Origin: Moniliella sp. 'wahieum'
Taxonomy: Eukaryota > Basidiomycota > Moniliellomycetes > Moniliellales > Moniliellaceae
Direction of reading: 5' to 3'
Length of the DNA stretch: 64,000 bases
Assembly: GCA_003971905.1 (NCBI GenBank)
Contig: RSEE01000016.1
Span: forward strand, 620,001-684,000
Made by a program: the position numbers and the translations under genes. The notes under the pieces are model-generated. The model saw only the letters and a list, made by a program, of their open reading frames with translations, had not been told where the DNA came from and made no database searches. Positions 46,369 through 59,800 of the stretch are shown here, in pieces. How positions within the stretch are numbered: the stretch's first letter is position 1; each line of letters starts with the position of its first letter.

Positions 46369-48457
46369 ATGGACGACGGGCGGCACCAGTGCGCACCTCT
46401 CTGTGCCCGCCGCAGCTGCTTCCGCTGCCCCTGCATCGACCGCACCAGCGAGTCCGCGTCGCCCAGTATGGGCGGAGCGGCGCTGCCGCGTTCGACCTCT
46501 CGGGCCGGGTCGGCGGCGCCGTCGTCGGTTGCCGCGGGCGCACCTATTGGGCTCTCTCTGCCCACCCGAACCACCAGTGCTGGTGGAGGAGGTGCCAAGA
46601 AGAAGAAAGGGAAGGCGGCTCAAGGTGCCTTCCGCAAAAACCAAGCTGGCCTAGCGACCTTGGCCGGTCCCAAAACGCGGCGTACATGCAAGGCTACTCT
46701 CGCGAATTGGACAGCAGTGATGATGAGACTGGTCCCGGGGTAGCGTTTGAGGAGCAAATTATTCTTCGCTTGCCGCCCGGCCCCGAGACGCGCGCTTGCG
46801 CGAGTTGGTCCGGACCCGGCGCGCTGGGCGATCCAGGTGCGCCACCGGTTGGTTCAAGTTTAAAGATTCGCGTCGGGCCGTGGTACGCGTACAGACAACT
46901 GTTTGCGGCCAAGCTTGGTCGATTTGCCCACGATTAGCGAGACGCACAAACGATGGACAATAAAACTTTGTCAAGTCGGCCGCATTTCTCAGATGCTGCT
47001 TGCCACCCATCGCATCCATGACGAGGCGAAGCCATGGCCTATACCAACTCTAATGGGTCCCACTGTGGACGAGACGAGGCACGCATTGTGGAAGCACTGC
47101 AGGCTGAAGTAGATGCCAAAGCGCGTGAGGCTGGCTTTGCCCGCCCGTGCCAGGCGCCGGGGCGAGTGGTGGCTCGAGCGGTACGCAGGCGCATGGCCAG
47201 GGAGCAGCGGCCCATGCCGGCTTTGATAGCGCGACTTTCTCTATCCACATGGGCTGACACCGCCCATGGCATGGGCACGACAGCGACGTTTCCGCCCACG
47301 TCTGTCGCGCAACAAAAACGGCGTTCTGAACGAGGTGGATCGTCTGTTGGCCGACGACGACGAGCGGATGAGGTGAAACCGAGTTGATGGACGCAGCCGA
47401 GGCCGAGGCAGAAATTGCGGCGGCGGCAGCGCAGCAGCGGCACCGCAGGGGCGGATGGGGACGCGGAAGATGCTTCGGCTTTGGGGCAGAAGGGGAGGAA
47501 GTGGATCGGATTTGGCCGCGGCGCTGGATGCTGTGCTGGATGGGGACGACGATGACAACTCGGACGCCATGAGCGCTACAGCGTCGGTTCACTGCTTCCC
47601 TCTTGTCTGGACGCTTGGGCGGGCGCGGGCGGCAGCGTTGGTGAAGTGAGCGATGAAGAGGAGGAGGAGGATGACGATGATGAGTGGACTATGATCTGTT
47701 GATGGTGCCTCGGGCGCCGACGACGAAGATGGGGATGATGGCGACGATGATGGCAAGAGGAGCTGCACGAGTTCCGCGCTCGTCAGCGTCAATTGGCCAA
47801 GAGATTCGTGAAATTGAAGCGTTGGTCAAACGGAGGGGGGACGAGTTGGAGCGGCACAAGAACCCGTTGCTCAAGCAACGAGCTCAGACCACATTGGACA
47901 AGACGCGTGCCGAGTTGGAGGCCAAACGGGCGCAACTGGCGGCCGTATCGGAGAACGAGGACGCGTGCGCGCGGATGCGGCCGAGCAGGAGGAAGAGGCA
48001 GCGCTTGCGGCCATGCCGCACAAGCCGACCGGACCGACTCGGAGCAGCCCGAAGCGCCGCGGGCCAGGAAGGAGGTCCACTGCGTCGGAAACCCGGGCGG
48101 TTGCTCATCCTACGGCGCCTACCGGCGGCAAGCCCTCGCCTCCCGCCCATTCCCATTCCCATTCCCATTCCCCCCACGTCAGCCTGCACCCTCGCCCCCA
48201 TGCTCCCCCCACATGCCTGCCCCCGAGACGGCGTATCTGCCCGAGCCACTGGCTGCACCGCCACCATTATCGGTGGCGCCCAGCGCTGCTGCTGCTGCTG
48301 CTGCTGGGGCACCGGCCGCAGCGCCTGCAGCTGGCGGCTTGACTGGGGCTGGAGGATGGATGGGCTGGATGCAGATGCGGATGCGGATGCGGAGGGCGAG
48401 GCGGATGTGGATGCCGAGGGAAGCGAGGATGATCTGTTTGGCGGGGGCGATGAGTGA
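46369..48457 (+). CDS. TAF7: TFIID subunit TAF7
   Basis: Subunit of the general transcription factor TFIID that binds TAF1. The start at 46369 (MDDGRHQ) is chosen for its strong context; MGGAALPRSTSRAG at 46468 is an alternative. Family blocks: FEEQIILRLPPGPE, FKDSRRAVVRVQ, QLFAAKLVDLPTISETHK, TMDNKTL, VGRISQMLLATHRIHDEA, and the C-terminal motif DFLYPHGLTPPMAWARQRRF with RPRLSRNKNGVLNEVDRLLA. These match the TAFII55 N-terminal domain in order. After it come acidic low-complexity segments and a coiled coil (ELHEFRARQRQLAQEIREIE, ALVKRRGDELERHKNPLLKQ), then a His/Ser/Pro region and a final Asp/Ala repeat ending SEDDLFGGGDE. Frame breaks at about 46680, 46795, 46870, 46950-47040, 47385, 47480-47800, 47970 and 48340. 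The order and content are clear; the exact protein is not. Confidence 0.83.
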
Positions 48458-49255
48458 TGGGGATCGATGAGGTGGCCGAAGCAAATGGATATTGGATGGA
48501 TGAGATGACACCAACCTACGTAGTTTCAGGGCCAGCCGATCTCGAGATCGGCGATGGATGATGGAGATGGATGATCGGCGGCCCCCGGACACCGGACGCT
48601 GAGAGCTGATCCCCAATCGATCATCTCCGACAGGGCATGGCGGCGGAGGCAGAGAGGAGATGCAGATGCTGGATGATGCATGATGGATGATGCATGATGT
48701 GCGCGCCGCCTCGGAGATGGGTTCGATGTGGCACCCGGGGGCGCTGCCCAGCACAGCCTACCAGAGCATGGCAGCGCATGAGCGGCGCAGGCACAGCGGC
48801 AGGGTGCGGTGCTCGGCATGTTACCCGCTCGGGAGGGCGTGGAGGATGCAGTGATGCTGCAGGCGTCTGGTGCCTGGCCGCTGCTCACCGGTGAGCGATG
48901 CCGGGTGGCGGCAGGCGGGGCAGGCGCTGCGGCACAGTGTGCCACCGCTGGCGCCAGGCGCGGGGCCAGTGGGGCGCGAGGGTGGGGCTGCCCCGGGGCT
49001 GCGCAGTGCGAGTCACTGGCACTAGTCACGCCGATCGAACTGGGGCCCGGGCCGAGGAGCAGCAAGGGGCAGCAAGGCAGCAAGGGCAGCGGGCAGCAAC
49101 GCAGCACGCGGCAGCGCACAGCAGCACGGGGGCGCCCGGCGCGGCTGCTCGTGCGCTTGCCATCCAAGGCGCTGCGCTCACTGGGCGGGGCGGCGGGCTG
49201 GCTTGGCCTGCTGCGTCCACTCCGCCAGGCCTCGGCTGTCGGCCAAGTACATGCC
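48458..49255. other. Intergenic region TAF7 to F-box gene
   Basis: No gene is recognised. GATGGATGATGCATGATG repeats and CTCGAGATCGG dyads (48540-48700) lie just after TAF7. The rest is very GC-rich promoter-like DNA with GGGGCAGCAAGGGCAGC repeats at about 49055-49090. Long open frames on the minus strand are composition artefacts. Confidence 0.5.
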
Positions 49256-52200
49256 ATGCCCCCGCCGCGCCCCCCGTCCCCACCGCCTACCACCGCCCCC
49301 TCGGCACCCGCCCGCCGCCGCCCCCGTCGCTGCCCGCCGCCCTGCCCGCCTCGCTGCCCGCCTCGCTGTCCGCCTCGCTGCCCACCTCGCTCCCCATGTC
49401 CCTCGCCTCGCAGCCGCAGCGCCAGCCGCAGCGGCAGCCGTACCCACAGTATCCCTCTGCCCATCCCTTCTCCTCCTCGGCGGCCGCCTACGCCGCCCTC
49501 CCGCCTGCTACGCGGCCCTCCCCTGTCCCACCCGCCGCCGCCGTCGCCGCCTCTGCCCCACCTCCCTTTGCCCCGCCCCCACGCTCCTCCTCCCTCGGCA
49601 CTCGCCAACCGGCGCCCTCCGCCTGGCCCCAGCCCTGCCCGACGCTCCTCCAGCTCCGCACAGGGCCCTCCCCCTCGGCATCCGCTGCTGCCGTAGCTGC
49701 CATCGGGTCCAACCAATTCTCCTCCCACCCCCACGCCCACCAGTCCTCCACCTCCGTCTCCTCCACCACCACCTCCACCACCAAGGATTCCCGCCGCTCT
49801 TCCATCCGTCGCTTCAGTAACCTCTTCAGTCTCAGAAGGAAGTCCCGCCACGACTCATCCGACACCCAGAGTGTCCCCCCCACCACTCCACTTCTGCTTC
49901 TGTCTCTGCCTTTGCAGCCGCCCCCTCTTCAGCTCCTCCGCTCTCGGGGCGTATCCAGCCAGCGCCCAACGGCGCCACCCCGGGGCCACACGCTCCGTCA
50001 GCCAAGACTGCCACTGCCCCACCCAGTTCTTTTATTCACCCCTTGAACAAGGCCGCCTATGCCAACGGGTCGGATCAAATGGGTTCCATCATCTACAGTC
50101 CGGGAGCAGGAGCTGCGACAGCGGGACCGGGATCAGCTTTGGCCCGGGGTGCCTCCGTGCAGCGTCAATCGAGCATCAAATTTGCGCAGCTACGGGCGGA
50201 CGCAACGCTGCGTCTGCGCCTGCCCAGGGCCCTGCCGTAGCTGCTGCTGTTGCCTCGCCCGCCGTAGGCGCGCCCAGCACCGAATCCCTGTCTACCAACC
50301 AGACCAACCAGAGCACCTCCTCCGCTCTGGCCAGTAGCACTACCTCGGGCGAAGTCGGGGAGCACGTGCCCGCCCTCACAGGGCCCAACTGCTTCAATTT
50401 GCCCAAAAGCATGGGTTTGATCCTGGCGATCCCAACCTGCCTGTCTACGCGCGTCTGCAGGCGGCAGCCGATGCTGCCATTATCGACGAAAAGGCAGGGG
50501 GTGGCGGTGTAGGGGAGCTTGGCCCCGTCCCGCAGATCCAGCGCGCCCCACGCCGCCCCCTCCCCACGCCCGCCATCGCCGGACCACAGTCGTTGCTCCG
50601 GCTTTGCCCGTCTGGTTGCCACGGTGCCCATCATGACCCATACTGTTTCGTTATGCACGGAGCAACACGGGTATCGTTGCAGGGGAGGAAGGGGAGGACT
50701 CAATGTTCTTCTCGGCCTCCCAGGACATGACACCCACTCCTGCGTACGCTCGAGGAAGCATGCAAATTCTTGGGCGTGCATTCCGTGGGAAGCGCCCGCG
50801 GGAAACACGGACCTATGCCCGTGGCCTGGCGGCCGTTCTGTCTACTTCCAAGCCAGATGTGTTGGCAACTCTGGTGCACTATTTGGATGTAGACGACCTG
50901 GTGGCCCTGGGCGCGACATGTCGTTCCATCCGTGGCACCCTGCAATCTACGCTTGGTCAAGAGCTCATCCTTCATCGGTTCCTGGGGCTGTAGGGTACGA
51001 GACATGGCCCTCGCAGCTGCGGGCGCTCAACGAGGCGATGCACTCGGGTGATGGTTACACTGCTCTGCTCTCCCCTGTGCCGGTAGCTGGGGCCGAAGGC
51101 GCGGATCCTGTCCCGCTCACCACGACGGATGTTTGGCATTACGCCCTGTCGCACGACTTGAAAGGCGAGTATGCTGCGCTAGGCCAGTTGGTTACGCGTA
51201 TGGGCGAGAGGTGGATCCGCGGTGGATCCGCTTGGCCCAGCAGACTACCCAGGCGTACAACCGTGTTCTCGCACGCCTGCGCGCTCAACCGCATTGGGAC
51301 CCGACAGGTGCTGCCGAGGCGGATCCGCGTCGGACGGGTGAGCTGACGCCTTGATCCATTTGATTCACTCGGGTCCAGCGGGCAAACGCCGACCTCTGTT
51401 GCCTCGGTCGGGTACAAGGACTCCAACGTGGCCCAGGGAAGAAGTGGGACGGTTTCCCCTTGAGGATGGGCTCGAATGCGGGGCCAAATGAGCGCTCCGT
51501 TCGTGCGTGGGAACAAATGGGACTCAAGCGGCGGTATGCCGAGGCGCGTGCGCTCGCGACAGCTAGCAAGACGGTAGCCAGTTCAGTGCGAAGCCCATGC
51601 GGGGTTGGATCGCGCGCCTACCTGGCGCGTCTGGGTGCCTTCTACCAACCCAGCTGGCTGGCTTGAAGATGCCGAGCTAGCGCATGTGGAAGACGAGTTA
51701 TCGCAAGCGGCGCTTCGCGGGCACGCCAGTGCTGACCACTTGTTGGGGGAGGGCGACGTGGTGTGGGACGTGGCGCTAGGGGCAGAGCGCAACGAGGGCA
51801 AGTTTATCTATGACGGCACGTTTGTTCGGTACGCATTGCCTCCTGTTGTCTCTTTTGGTTCTGTTTTGTATTGCCTAGGTGGGAAAGCTGATTCAAGTTT
51901 GACTGCGTTTTGGTGATAGGGACTTGTCGTTTACCTTTGACCCGTGGGGCCATTTGCCTTCGTGGGTAGATGCCATGTCGTTTCCGCTGAGTTGGTACCA
52001 AGGTGTGCTTCGTGCTTCGACGCCGCAACGTCCCATCATCTTCCTCGATGTACTTCCCTTTCGGGATGAACTGATGGAATCGCTCGTGTTGGCCCAGCAA
52101 GTGGTGCAGGGGGACAAGTACGCGATGCACAAATGGATGGCGACCGCGACGGCGACCTTGGGACCGAAAACCTCCTACCGCTCTCCGGCCGGGATGGACG

Positions 52201-52560
52201 GGCCAACGGTGGTGCGTCTCGTGCAGCAAGTGGCGCAGATCCATCCGTCCTGGTACGGCCGGGTTGGAATTGCAGTTGGACGGGACGGCCGAAGCGTTGC
52301 ACGATTTGATTGTTCGGTGTGCTGGCCCATGGGTGGGCGGGGAGGAAACCAAACGGTTGTTGCAAGCTGTTCTCAATCCCCACTCGACCGTTGCCGATCG
52401 TGCGTTGCCCCCGCTTCGCATGCCGCCCGTGCCCAAGGGCAAGCAAGCAAGCGCCTACGCTTACGCGTTCCCCTTCCACATCCTCCGCTCCCGTTCCAAA
52501 CCGGGCCATGTCGTGCTCCAGCCCGTCACCGTCGCCGACCCGCCGCGCACTGCCCGCTAG
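49256..52560 (+). CDS. F-box protein with long disordered N terminus
   Basis: Probably an SCF ubiquitin-ligase substrate adaptor. It begins MPPPRPPSPPPTTAPSAPA at 49256, followed by about 400 residues rich in Pro, Ser and Ala that include a basic phosphosite-like block KDSRRSSIRRFSNLFSLRRK and HPLNKAAYANGSDQMGSIIY. The F-box reads STSKPDVLATLVHYLDVDDL then VALGATCRSIRGTLQSTLGQ (about 50850-50960). The C-terminal domain has WPSQLRALNEAMHSGDGYTA, SHDLKGEYAALGQLVTRMG, WRVWVPSTNPAGWLEDAELA, LLGEGDVVWDVALG, an intron 51839-51919, DLSFTFDPWGHLPSWVDAMS, and ends YAFPFHILRSRSKPGHVVLQ with stop at 52560. This C-terminal layout resembles a fungal F-box family of unknown target; I do not know a gene name. 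Breaks at about 49320, 49880, 50250, 50420, 50990, 51215, 51360-51610, 51660 and 52240. Confidence 0.65.
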
Positions 52561-53832
52561 CCCTCGGCGGATTGATTGGTCCGGTCATCCAGCCCCAACC
52601 TCCTCCTCCATCTTCCTCCATTCCCGATCCTCTGTCCTCCATCCTCCATCCTCTATCCTCTACCCTCCATCCTCTACCCTCCATTCCCGACCCTTCACCG
52701 TGCCCCCAATGCCGCTGGAAATTAAACTTGGCCCCTCCTCACACCGCCCTTCTGTACTCGCTCCACTTGGCGACCCGTACCACTTGCCTTCCCTTACTTT
52801 ACGTTACCTTCTCTTACCGTACGTTACCGTAGCGTGGTTGTGGGACCCACCCCAGGACCCACCCCAGGACCCACCCCAGGACCCACCCCAGGACCCACCC
52901 CAGGACCCACCCCAGGACCCAGCCAGGACATGCCCACGGCCCACGACCCGCCTCGCACTTGCACGTGTGCACGCTCAGGCTTGGACTGCGTCGATGCACT
53001 TGTCCTGGTCCTGTGTGCCTACCGTACCCTGCCCCTGCCCCGTGCCCCGGCGTTGGGCATCCGGGGTTGTTGGTAATGTTATTCGTTGATGGTAGATGGT
53101 AGATGGTTGGTGTTTAGTTTGGTCGGTTGGTTGGTGGGTGGGGGGGGGCGCTAGCTTGGGGTACGGCGCCGTGTCGTCACGTGTCGCGTGTCATTAATTT
53201 TTTCGCGTCATTAATCATTCGTCATTTGCGACGTCACGTTTCCGCCTGGACTTGGGGACACTGCAGCCAGTATACCCGTACGCCTCTTCCCGCTTTCCTC
53301 TTTGGGTTTGGCCGTGCGGCTCGGCCTCGTACGCCTCGTCTTGAAGCGGCGGTGGGTGCCTACGGTGCATCGATGGAAATGGCTTACCTACAGCAAATGG
53401 CACCGTTACCTAATCCTCAGGGCGCCTACTGCGGTGCTGTGTTGGCTTGAACGCTGGAACGTTGAACGCTATGGACTGGGGGGATGTGGCGGACGAGCGC
53501 CGACGGATGCGAGGGGCGGGCGAGGGTGTGCGAGTAGGGTTGGGCGTCGATCATCGATCGCAGGGGCTGTGCTGCGCAGGCAGCATGCGTGCGTGGCTGC
53601 AGGGGAGAGGCGGTGGGTGATGCTGCGGCGGTGGGTGACGAGCGTTGGATGCGTCAGCGGCGCAGTGGGCGCTGCGGCTGAGCTCAGCCTAAGCAGCTCA
53701 GCGCAGCTCAGCTGGTCCCACCCGCGCCTCACCACCCGCGCCGCTGGGCCATCCGTCCCGCCCGTCCCGAACCCACCCGCCCACACCACACCCACGCCGC
53801 AGCGCCTCCCCTCCCCCCGACCACCACCCGCC
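52561..53832. other. Intergenic region with satellite tracts
   Basis: No gene is recognised. CCTCTACCCTCCATCC-type pyrimidine repeats run at about 52600-52690, a 12-nt minisatellite at 52843-52922, and GTCATTAAT repeats at about 53190-53225. GAACGTTGAAC at 53458-53468 is a copy of a motif seen at 11542. The end is the C-rich leader of the next gene. Confidence 0.5.
52843..52922 (+). repeat. 12-nt minisatellite, unit GGACCCACCCCA
   Basis: About 6.6 nearly perfect head-to-tail copies. It lies outside any gene; the repeated PGPT/WVLG frames it creates are not considered coding. Confidence 0.92.
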
Positions 53833-56800
53833 ATGGCTGCGGTCCACCCCGACAGCGACGCCATCCTGGCCACCAACCGCCGCCTGCGCTCCCACTCCTC
53901 CGCCTCCCGCCCCGCCCCGCCCTCGCCTCCGCCCCCGCCCCCCCCCACCCACCGTCCCGCGCAGCCCTGTATGCATCCAACCCACGCGCCAGCACCAGCC
54001 TCCCGCGCTTCCCCCCCGTCCCCTGTCGCCGCCCCCGCCCCCGCCCCGCTCCCAGCCTCAGCCACTCGAGCGACAGCCTCGGCGCCAAGTTCAATCCATC
54101 CTCCGCCGCCGGCCCACCCGCACCACCTCCCATCCCACCCGCACCACCTCCATCCCTCCCGCCCACTCTCGCGCACGCCCCCGCCGGCTCCCCTTCCCGT
54201 TCCAGCGCCTCCTGCCGCTCCCACTGCGTCCCGTGCCGCATTAACCCCCGCCGGAGCACCCGGACCCAGTCCAGCCGCTCCAGCCGACCGTGGAAGCGGT
54301 ACTGCGGCGCTCACCTCGCTTCCCCTCCCGTCCTTCCTCCGCCTGCTTCGCCAGCACCCTTGCTACCCAACAGCGCCTCGCCCGTCATGACCTTTCCTGA
54401 GTTTGAGCCATTGAATTTGGGCATGCCGGCTCACCTGCTGCACACACCGGACGCACCTGCCTCGGAGCGAGAGCAAGATGTCTTCGCTTCTCCTCTTGCT
54501 GCGAGTCCCTTGACCGAGGTGCCACCATCGGAACACGCCGCTCTTGCGCCGCCGGATCACCTCGCCGAGCCACGCGCTACGTCCCCTTCGCCCCCTGCTC
54601 TGTCACACGCCCAGCAGCTGGCGCACGAGCAAGCGCACGAGCTGGCGCAAGAGCAAAGCAAGAGCCAAACAAGAGCAGACGCATGAGCAAAAAGCAAGAG
54701 CAAGAGCAAAAGCAAGAACAAGAACAAGAGCAAGAGCAAGAGCAAGAGCAAGAGCAAGAGCAAGAAAAGGAGCAAAAGCAGGATCAAAAGCAAGAGCAAA
54801 GGCAAGAGCAAAAGCAGGAGCATGCACAGGAGCACGCGCAGGAGCACGCTAATGGCCCCGAGGCAGCGAACGTTGCCCCGACCGAGACCGTGCCCGAACC
54901 GCATGCATCCGAGGCAGGCAGGTCATGGCTACCTACCTCTGAAGTTGGAGCTCTGGGCGACACCGCGCCGGAATCCGACCGGAGCCCTTTGCCGCCCCAG
55001 CCAGAATTTGCGCTTAATGGAACTTCTACCCCAGACTTGGTTTCCTCCGAGCCAGAGCCGACGCCCATTCCGGACGCGCATTCGTCTGGACCAGGGGGGT
55101 CGCAATTGAACTACGGCCCTTAACCGACACCTTGGTCATGTTTGGGCCAACTGCAACAACAGTGCGTTACTCGCTCGGTGGTCACATTGTCCTTCGGCTT
55201 CCACATGCCCCCCCCGAGACCGAGGAGGTGACACCACAGCTTCCTACTCCAACCCATCATCCCCCCGACTACAGCTCCCCTCCTCACTCCCCTCCTCTTG
55301 CTCCGTCCCAAACAGCCGAGCCGGCCAAACCTCCAGGCAAGTATCTCCACATCCAGTCGATTCGTGTCTCCTTCTCGGGGTACTCGTGCTACTATGACTT
55401 GGTCGGCCGCTTTGGTGGTCTGAAACTGGCAGACAATAACGAGGAGTTGCTTCCGTCGCCTCTGGCGGTAGCGTTGCCCAACGCCGAGGCCAACGAAGCT
55501 GCTGAGGGCAATCCGGCCTCGGCATACGAAATTGAGTTCGATCTGTCGGTACCCGGGGCTTGCCCCAGAGCTACCGCACGGCGTTTGGAGCAACGTTCTA
55601 CACCCTCGACGCTGTCGTCCAGTACGCATTTTCCAATCGCTCCGACTCGGTCCCTCCGCCTCCCAAGTTTGTCCAGACGACCTCGGCTCGTCTATCCAAC
55701 TTGCCGATCAGCTCCCTGCTTCCCGTTCATCTTTGGTCTCAGGAACCGGCTCTGCGACAGGCGATTCGCTCCTGCTCCCCAGTCATCGCTCAGGATCTCC
55801 CCACGTGAGCCAGACCCAGGCCACGCATACGCAGGCATCTTCTATTGCGACGCCCATCATCCCCCGTCTCCCGCACGAATCCTCTTCTCACGACCTACGT
55901 GCCTCCTTGCCACCTACGGCGATGTCGAGCGGGCCAAATGGCACTTCCTCTTGGGCTGCTAGTGGCTCCCGGTCCCATCTCGGATTGGGGGTGGAGGAAC
56001 CAAAAGAAGGCGCATCGCCTAGCAAGGGAAAAAAGCCCGCCAGCTGGCTCTCGCGTCTCGGACGACGCAAATCAGTTTTCCCGTCCCCTGGCCTCGGCTC
56101 GCCCGACCCATCGTCCTCAGGAGCGATGGCTGCTGCATCGCAATCGCACCACCGCTTGCCCTTTACCCACCAACGGGAAGGGAGCGACCCGCTTCCCGAC
56201 GTTTCCATTCCCTCCGCGCCTGGCCGTATGGGCAACGTGGGGCCGGCCCATGGCTCCGTTTCCGATCTTCTTTCGGGCAGGGAGAGTGTTTGGGCGGTAC
56301 AGCCGGGTCGGCTACTTCGCATTCGGTCCGGACCCGCCCGTCAGCTCACGCATCTTCCTCCCGTCTCCGCCCCGTTGATGATGATGTACCTCTCAGCCAC
56401 GTGGTCGCATCCGGTAGTCGCCGGGGTCGATCGCTTCTGGCTCCCCTGGACATCCCTGTGGCCACCGAGACTTCCCGTCCCCCCCGCTCCCTCATTCGCC
56501 TCCCGCAGGCAGTGGCGTTTTGACGAATGGAACGGTGGACTTCCCATCTGCAGGCCTGGTCCCGCTTGCGCTGGGTACAGTGGTGCGATCCCATGCTTGC
56601 ACCCAGTTATCCTTGTTCGTCGCTCGCGGGAAATTTTGCCTGTCCCTGTGGCCCGCTTGGCTCATGCAGACATTGGCGCGATCCCAATGGACCCGCGCGC
56701 AGGCGCCCGGACAGGAGGTGGCCGAGGGGGAGACAGAAGAGCCCGTGGTCCGGACCGAATCGCCCCTCCCTCCTTTGCCTCCTGAGGAAGAGGAAGCGAG

Positions 56801-59800
56801 AGAAGAACGGCAGGAAGCTAGCCGGGACGCGCCCCATACCCCGCTTAGGGAAGAAGGGGCGGATCCTACGACCGCGCCCGTAGTGTCGCCCGCCACGCCC
56901 ATCACGCCGGGCACAGGGTTCCTCACGCCTTCTCACCTCCTTCCCCTGCCGAGCTCGCCGCAGGAGGCTGGGTTTGTGACGCCCACCACGTCTCCCCTGA
57001 CGGCTACCAACGAGATCCCTACTCCTGCTGTTCCCGAACCCGTTCCTGACGACTCGGACGATGATGTCCCTCTCGCGCAACTGCCCACCCAAGCCCGTCC
57101 CACGCTCCGACGCAGAACATCGTCCCCCGAAACACAACCACCTGCCTCGTCCGTGTCTGCTGGGAGCTTAGGTGCGCTGCTGAACCAACCTGTGCCGAGC
57201 ACGGATAAGCAACGTGAGTCTTTCTCGGCCGGGGGCGAGGCGGCGGGCACGTCGTCCCGGCCCGCTGGACCAGTTACGGAGGCGAACCGCAATGGTGGCT
57301 CGCACTCAGCTCGTTCGGCCGGGGCAGCAGGACTGGGCCCCTCTTCTTCTTCTCCCGATGGAGTGCCCATGCGGCACTTTTTGCACCGTCCCGTGCTCAA
57401 GCCACCGCAGGAAGTGTTGGACCCGACGGCCATCGACCCGACCACGGGGCTTGCGCCATCCCACGGGCCTCCAGCATCGTTGCCATTCATGCTTACCGTA
57501 TCCGTTCCAACCCACGTCAATACCTACAAGCCAGCCCGGCCGGGCGAGGCCCAGGACGCTGCCCGTGCCAACCTGTTGCAGTTCATTGTTCAGGTGGACG
57601 TCAATCGGCAGCAACGCGCTTCGGATGTGTGGCGCATGGCCCGCGCCCGAGGAGGGCTGCGGCTACGAAGGATGGACATTACCTGTGCTCAATCCGAGCG
57701 GCATACGTGTGTATCTTTACCCCCCCCCCCCCCCCCCCTCCTACTGTCTTTGTTTGTTTGCTTTGTGTTTTTTTTGGCTAGTGGTTCCAAGTACTGACCA
57801 AGCTGGGTTTGTGCAGCAACCTGCCCTCGCGCACGTTTTGCTTCAACTTCCCACTCCCGCCGCAATCGGACATGACCGTGGCGGACATGCCGATGGACGA
57901 GTTGGCTCGCGCCCAGGCCGAAGCTGAGCTTCACCATTCTCGAGCAAGTGGACCAACGCTGTACGACCAGCTGCTCCACAAGGGCTTTTCGAGCGAAGTG
58001 GTGACGCGTGGGGCCGAACAGAGTTCCGGGACCAACCAACGCCGGCTGCAAGAAAACGCCAACATTACCCGTTCCTTTGTCGTCGGTCCTCCTACCACGA
58101 CGCGCTCGGACGATCGTCGTCGTCGGACCGAACCTGCGCCTACCGCGACCGGATCGAAACACCCGCCACCTGTGCCCGCCAAAGACCGCTCCGCCAGCAT
58201 GCCCTTACCAGCCGCGATGTCAACGGGCCTGGTGCGTCGTCCAGTTCGGCCACAGCAGGTGCCGCCGCGGCCTTGGGCGCGCCACGGTCCGCATTGCTTA
58301 CTTCGCCACCACCGGTACTGCCTTTGCTGGAGTACCGGTTGCGCCTGCTGGCACCGGTGCCGAGCCTGCCGAACGACCGCACCGTCGCAGCACACTGTTT
58401 GGGACCAACTTTGGTCGTCGTCGCTCCCCCGCGCACTCCGCGCGGGGCGAGTCGACGCCCTTGGCCGTACCGCTCCGCTCCGGTGGCGATGCTTCTTCCA
58501 CCGCCGCGGGCGGATGGAGCGGGGGCGCGTCACCCAGTCGTTCGCGACCCAAGAGCATGTGGAACCGGTTGAACCCACTGCATGCTTCTTCTTTGCTTCT
58601 ACCGAGGAGGAAGCTGGTGGATCGGGGAGTGGGACGGGGTCCGGCGCGCCGAGCTGGTCGGACGCGCGTACGGGATCTGGGTCGGGATCTGGGTCGGGAT
58701 CCGGGTCGGGGCTTGGGTCTGGCGCCGCCTCCGGCTCGGGCGGGGTGGGATCCAAGTCGCCTGCCAAGCCGAGTGGGCGCTCTCGTGCGCGCGAGCCGCC
58801 TCGGGCGATTTACCTGTTTGGTGGGGAAGATGGACATGGGGTGGACGTTGCGCGGGGCCGAATGCGGATGGGGATCAGTTTGCCATGATTGCGTCGCGCG
58901 AGTCGGTGCACGAGGCAGACAACTTGGCCATGGCCCGACGAATCAACCCGCAAGCCACCGAGCCGGACATTGTCGCGCCCTTGCTGATGGCCGACTTTGA
59001 AGGCCCGTTGCCGCGTGCGACACAAGTTGTCGGTCAAACTCGTATTTGGCTTCCGCCACCACCAAGGCCGGCCTGGCCTCGGCCGAATGGAGCAATCCCT
59101 CGTCGCTTCCGTGCCCATCAGGTTTACCGACCCCTTACCCACCGCACTGCGCAAACACTTTGAGCCGCCGTTGCTTCCCCACCACCTCTCTTCCCCCGCA
59201 CCCAGCGGGGGCGGGCACGACGCGCCCGAGTCCGACACTAATGCTAATGCCTCCGCGGGCCGATGGCGACGCAGGCGCTGGTGCCGCCGCTGATGCTGAT
59301 GCTGACGCCGACGCTGGCATGCCCTGGGTACCCATCTTGCCCGCGTACACCCAGCTGTTCCGAGAAGACGGTTCGCGCCTTGCTGACGAAGGGGAAGATT
59401 TACCGCGCTACCCCGGCCCGCCTGGTGCCGCGCCGACGGTCTCGGTGCCGCCTCGTGCGGTTGCATGCGGGCCAGGCGGGGCGGGTGGCGCGGTAGCGGT
59501 GGCGCGTGCGTTGCCTCTGCGTGCGCAGGAGGACGATGCGGAGGACCAAGGCGGCCTGGCAGTCGCGTTTCACGATGCGCTGGACGAGGACGAAGGTCAC
59601 TTGCTCGACGAGCGGGTGGACGTGGAACAAGATTTGATGGACGAAGCCGACAATGTCGAACGCGCACGCGATCGCGAAGATCATGAACTTGGTTTGCCCG
59701 ATTTGGCGAAGAGGTGGCTCAGGTCCCACCGTCTTCCGCCGGCTGGTAACGCCCTCGCTCTTGGCACGGTCCGCTGCCTCGGCCTGGTCTGTGCCTTGCC

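Noticed and set aside
48526..49851. 441-codon minus-strand open frame opposite the F-box gene
   Set aside because: Gly/Arg runs that mirror the Pro/Ala-rich coding strand; no conserved block.
52834..53076. Pro-Gly-Pro-Thr repeat protein
   Set aside because: Translation of the 12-nt minisatellite; no start context, no flanking coding signal.
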